5,891 bases of DNA from an uncultured Clostridium sp. (GTDB taxonomy: Bacteria; Bacillota_A; Clostridia; Lachnospirales; Lachnospiraceae). The position numbers and the translations under genes are program-made. The stretch lies in the NCBI GenBank assembly GCA_900556965.1, contig USQV01000072.1:1-5891 (forward strand). Direction: 5' to 3'. Shown piece by piece: positions 5,436 to 5,891 of this stretch. Under the pieces are notes generated by a model. That model saw only the letters and a program-made list of their open reading frames with translations, did not search any database and was not told the origin of the DNA. Numbering within the stretch: the first letter of the stretch is position 1; every line of letters begins with the position of its first letter.

Positions 5436-5891
5436 TTATTCTTCAACCGGAGCTGCTTCCTCAGCCGGAGCCTCTGTCTCAAGAGCCTTGATGCTTAAGC
5501 TGATCTTTCTGTCAGCCTCGTTGAAGTCAACGATCTTTGCTGTGATCTCCTGTCCGATGGAAAGGACATCTGACGGCTTTGCAACGTGCTCTTTGGAAAT
5601 CTGAGATACATGAAGAAGTGCATCAACACCTGCCTCAAGCTCAACAAACGCACCAAAGTCTGTCATACGTGCAACCTTGCCTGTTACAACGTTTCCTACT
5701 GCATACTTTTCAGCAGCATTTGCCCACGGATTTGTCTCCGGGAACTTCATGGAAAGGGCAATCTTCTCGCCGTTGATATCCTTGATCAGCGCTGTTACCT
5801 TGTCGCCAACCTTGAATACCTTCTTCGGGCTCTCAACTCTGCCCCAGGACATCTCGGAAATATGAAGCAGACCGTCTGCTCCGCCAAGATC
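5436..5891 (-). CDS. S1-domain RNA-binding protein (ribosomal protein S1 type), C-terminal 151 residues
   Basis: The 5' part lies beyond the window; the reading frame is open to the last base. In the visible fragment, the end of one S1 domain occupies 1-49 (GLLHISEM at 7-14, VGDKVTALIKDI, IALSMK). One complete S1 domain follows at about 64-136, with VGNVVTGKVARMTDFGAFVE (65-84), ALLHVSQIS (91-99) and RKISLSIKA (128-136). The protein ends in a short acidic Glu/Ala/Pro tail. S1 domains are OB folds that bind single-stranded RNA. Several in a row with an acidic tail fit the S1-like proteins of Firmicutes, which help mRNA bind the 30S subunit or act in RNA metabolism. In some clostridia this protein is fused behind IspH (HMBPP reductase), which cannot be tested here. 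The first ATG inside the window (5852) is an internal methionine, not the start, because the frame and the S1 fold continue upstream. Transcription ends at the hairpin 46 nt downstream. Confidence 0.93.
   Translation of the reverse strand, partial: DLGGADGLLHISEMSWGRVESPKKVFKVGDKVTALIKDINGEKIALSMKFPETNPWANAAEKYAVGNVVTGKVARMTDFGAFVELEAGVDALLHVSQISKEHVAKPSDVLSIGQEITAKIVDFNEADRKISLSIKALETEAPAEEAAPVEE

Overview
This window reads as chromosomal DNA from an anaerobic, spore-forming Firmicute of the Clostridia, most likely a Lachnospiraceae-type gut bacterium. The evidence is AGGAG-type ribosome binding sites before every complete gene, a clostridial small acid-soluble spore protein (SASP), an anaerobic-pathway corrin enzyme (CbiG), and Clostridia-like GuaB and S1 sequences. 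The genus is not determined. Every supported gene lies on the minus strand, so transcription runs from position 5891 down to 1. No mobile element, CRISPR array, tRNA or rRNA was seen.

In the order of transcription: (1) 5891-5436 is the C-terminal part of an S1-domain RNA-binding protein (ribosomal protein S1 type), closed by a strong intrinsic terminator at 5389-5360. (2) 5218-4568 encodes an exported or membrane-anchored protein of unknown function made of two similar beta-rich modules. (3) 4465-4250 encodes a 71-residue alpha/beta-type SASP. (4) 4181-986 is a tightly packed three-gene cobalamin operon, cbiG - cobU-like fusion - cobD. Its genes overlap as ATGA and TAATG, and it is preceded by a near-consensus vegetative promoter. 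(5) 868-1 is the first 289 codons of guaB (IMP dehydrogenase) with its own extended -10 promoter.

The cobalamin operon mixes two branches of B12 synthesis. CbiG opens the ring-contraction lactone of cobalt-precorrin-5A. The CobU-type protein would phosphorylate and guanylylate adenosylcobinamide, and CobD makes the aminopropanol phosphate linker. The remaining B12 genes must lie elsewhere. The promoter leaves a leader of only about 20 nt, so no cobalamin riboswitch can control the operon from this start site.

The most notable feature is the middle gene. It encodes two CobU-like domains in tandem: a full-size first domain that keeps the P-loop and the guanylylated histidine but has lost the usual GxGIVP segment, and a short second domain that keeps the P-loop and GSGIVP but lacks the histidine segment. 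The junction contains a Shine-Dalgarno-like sequence and an in-frame ATG exactly where domain 2 begins. This suggests a fusion of two once-separate genes, or production of domain 2 on its own. I found no evidence for a wholly new defence or mobile system here.
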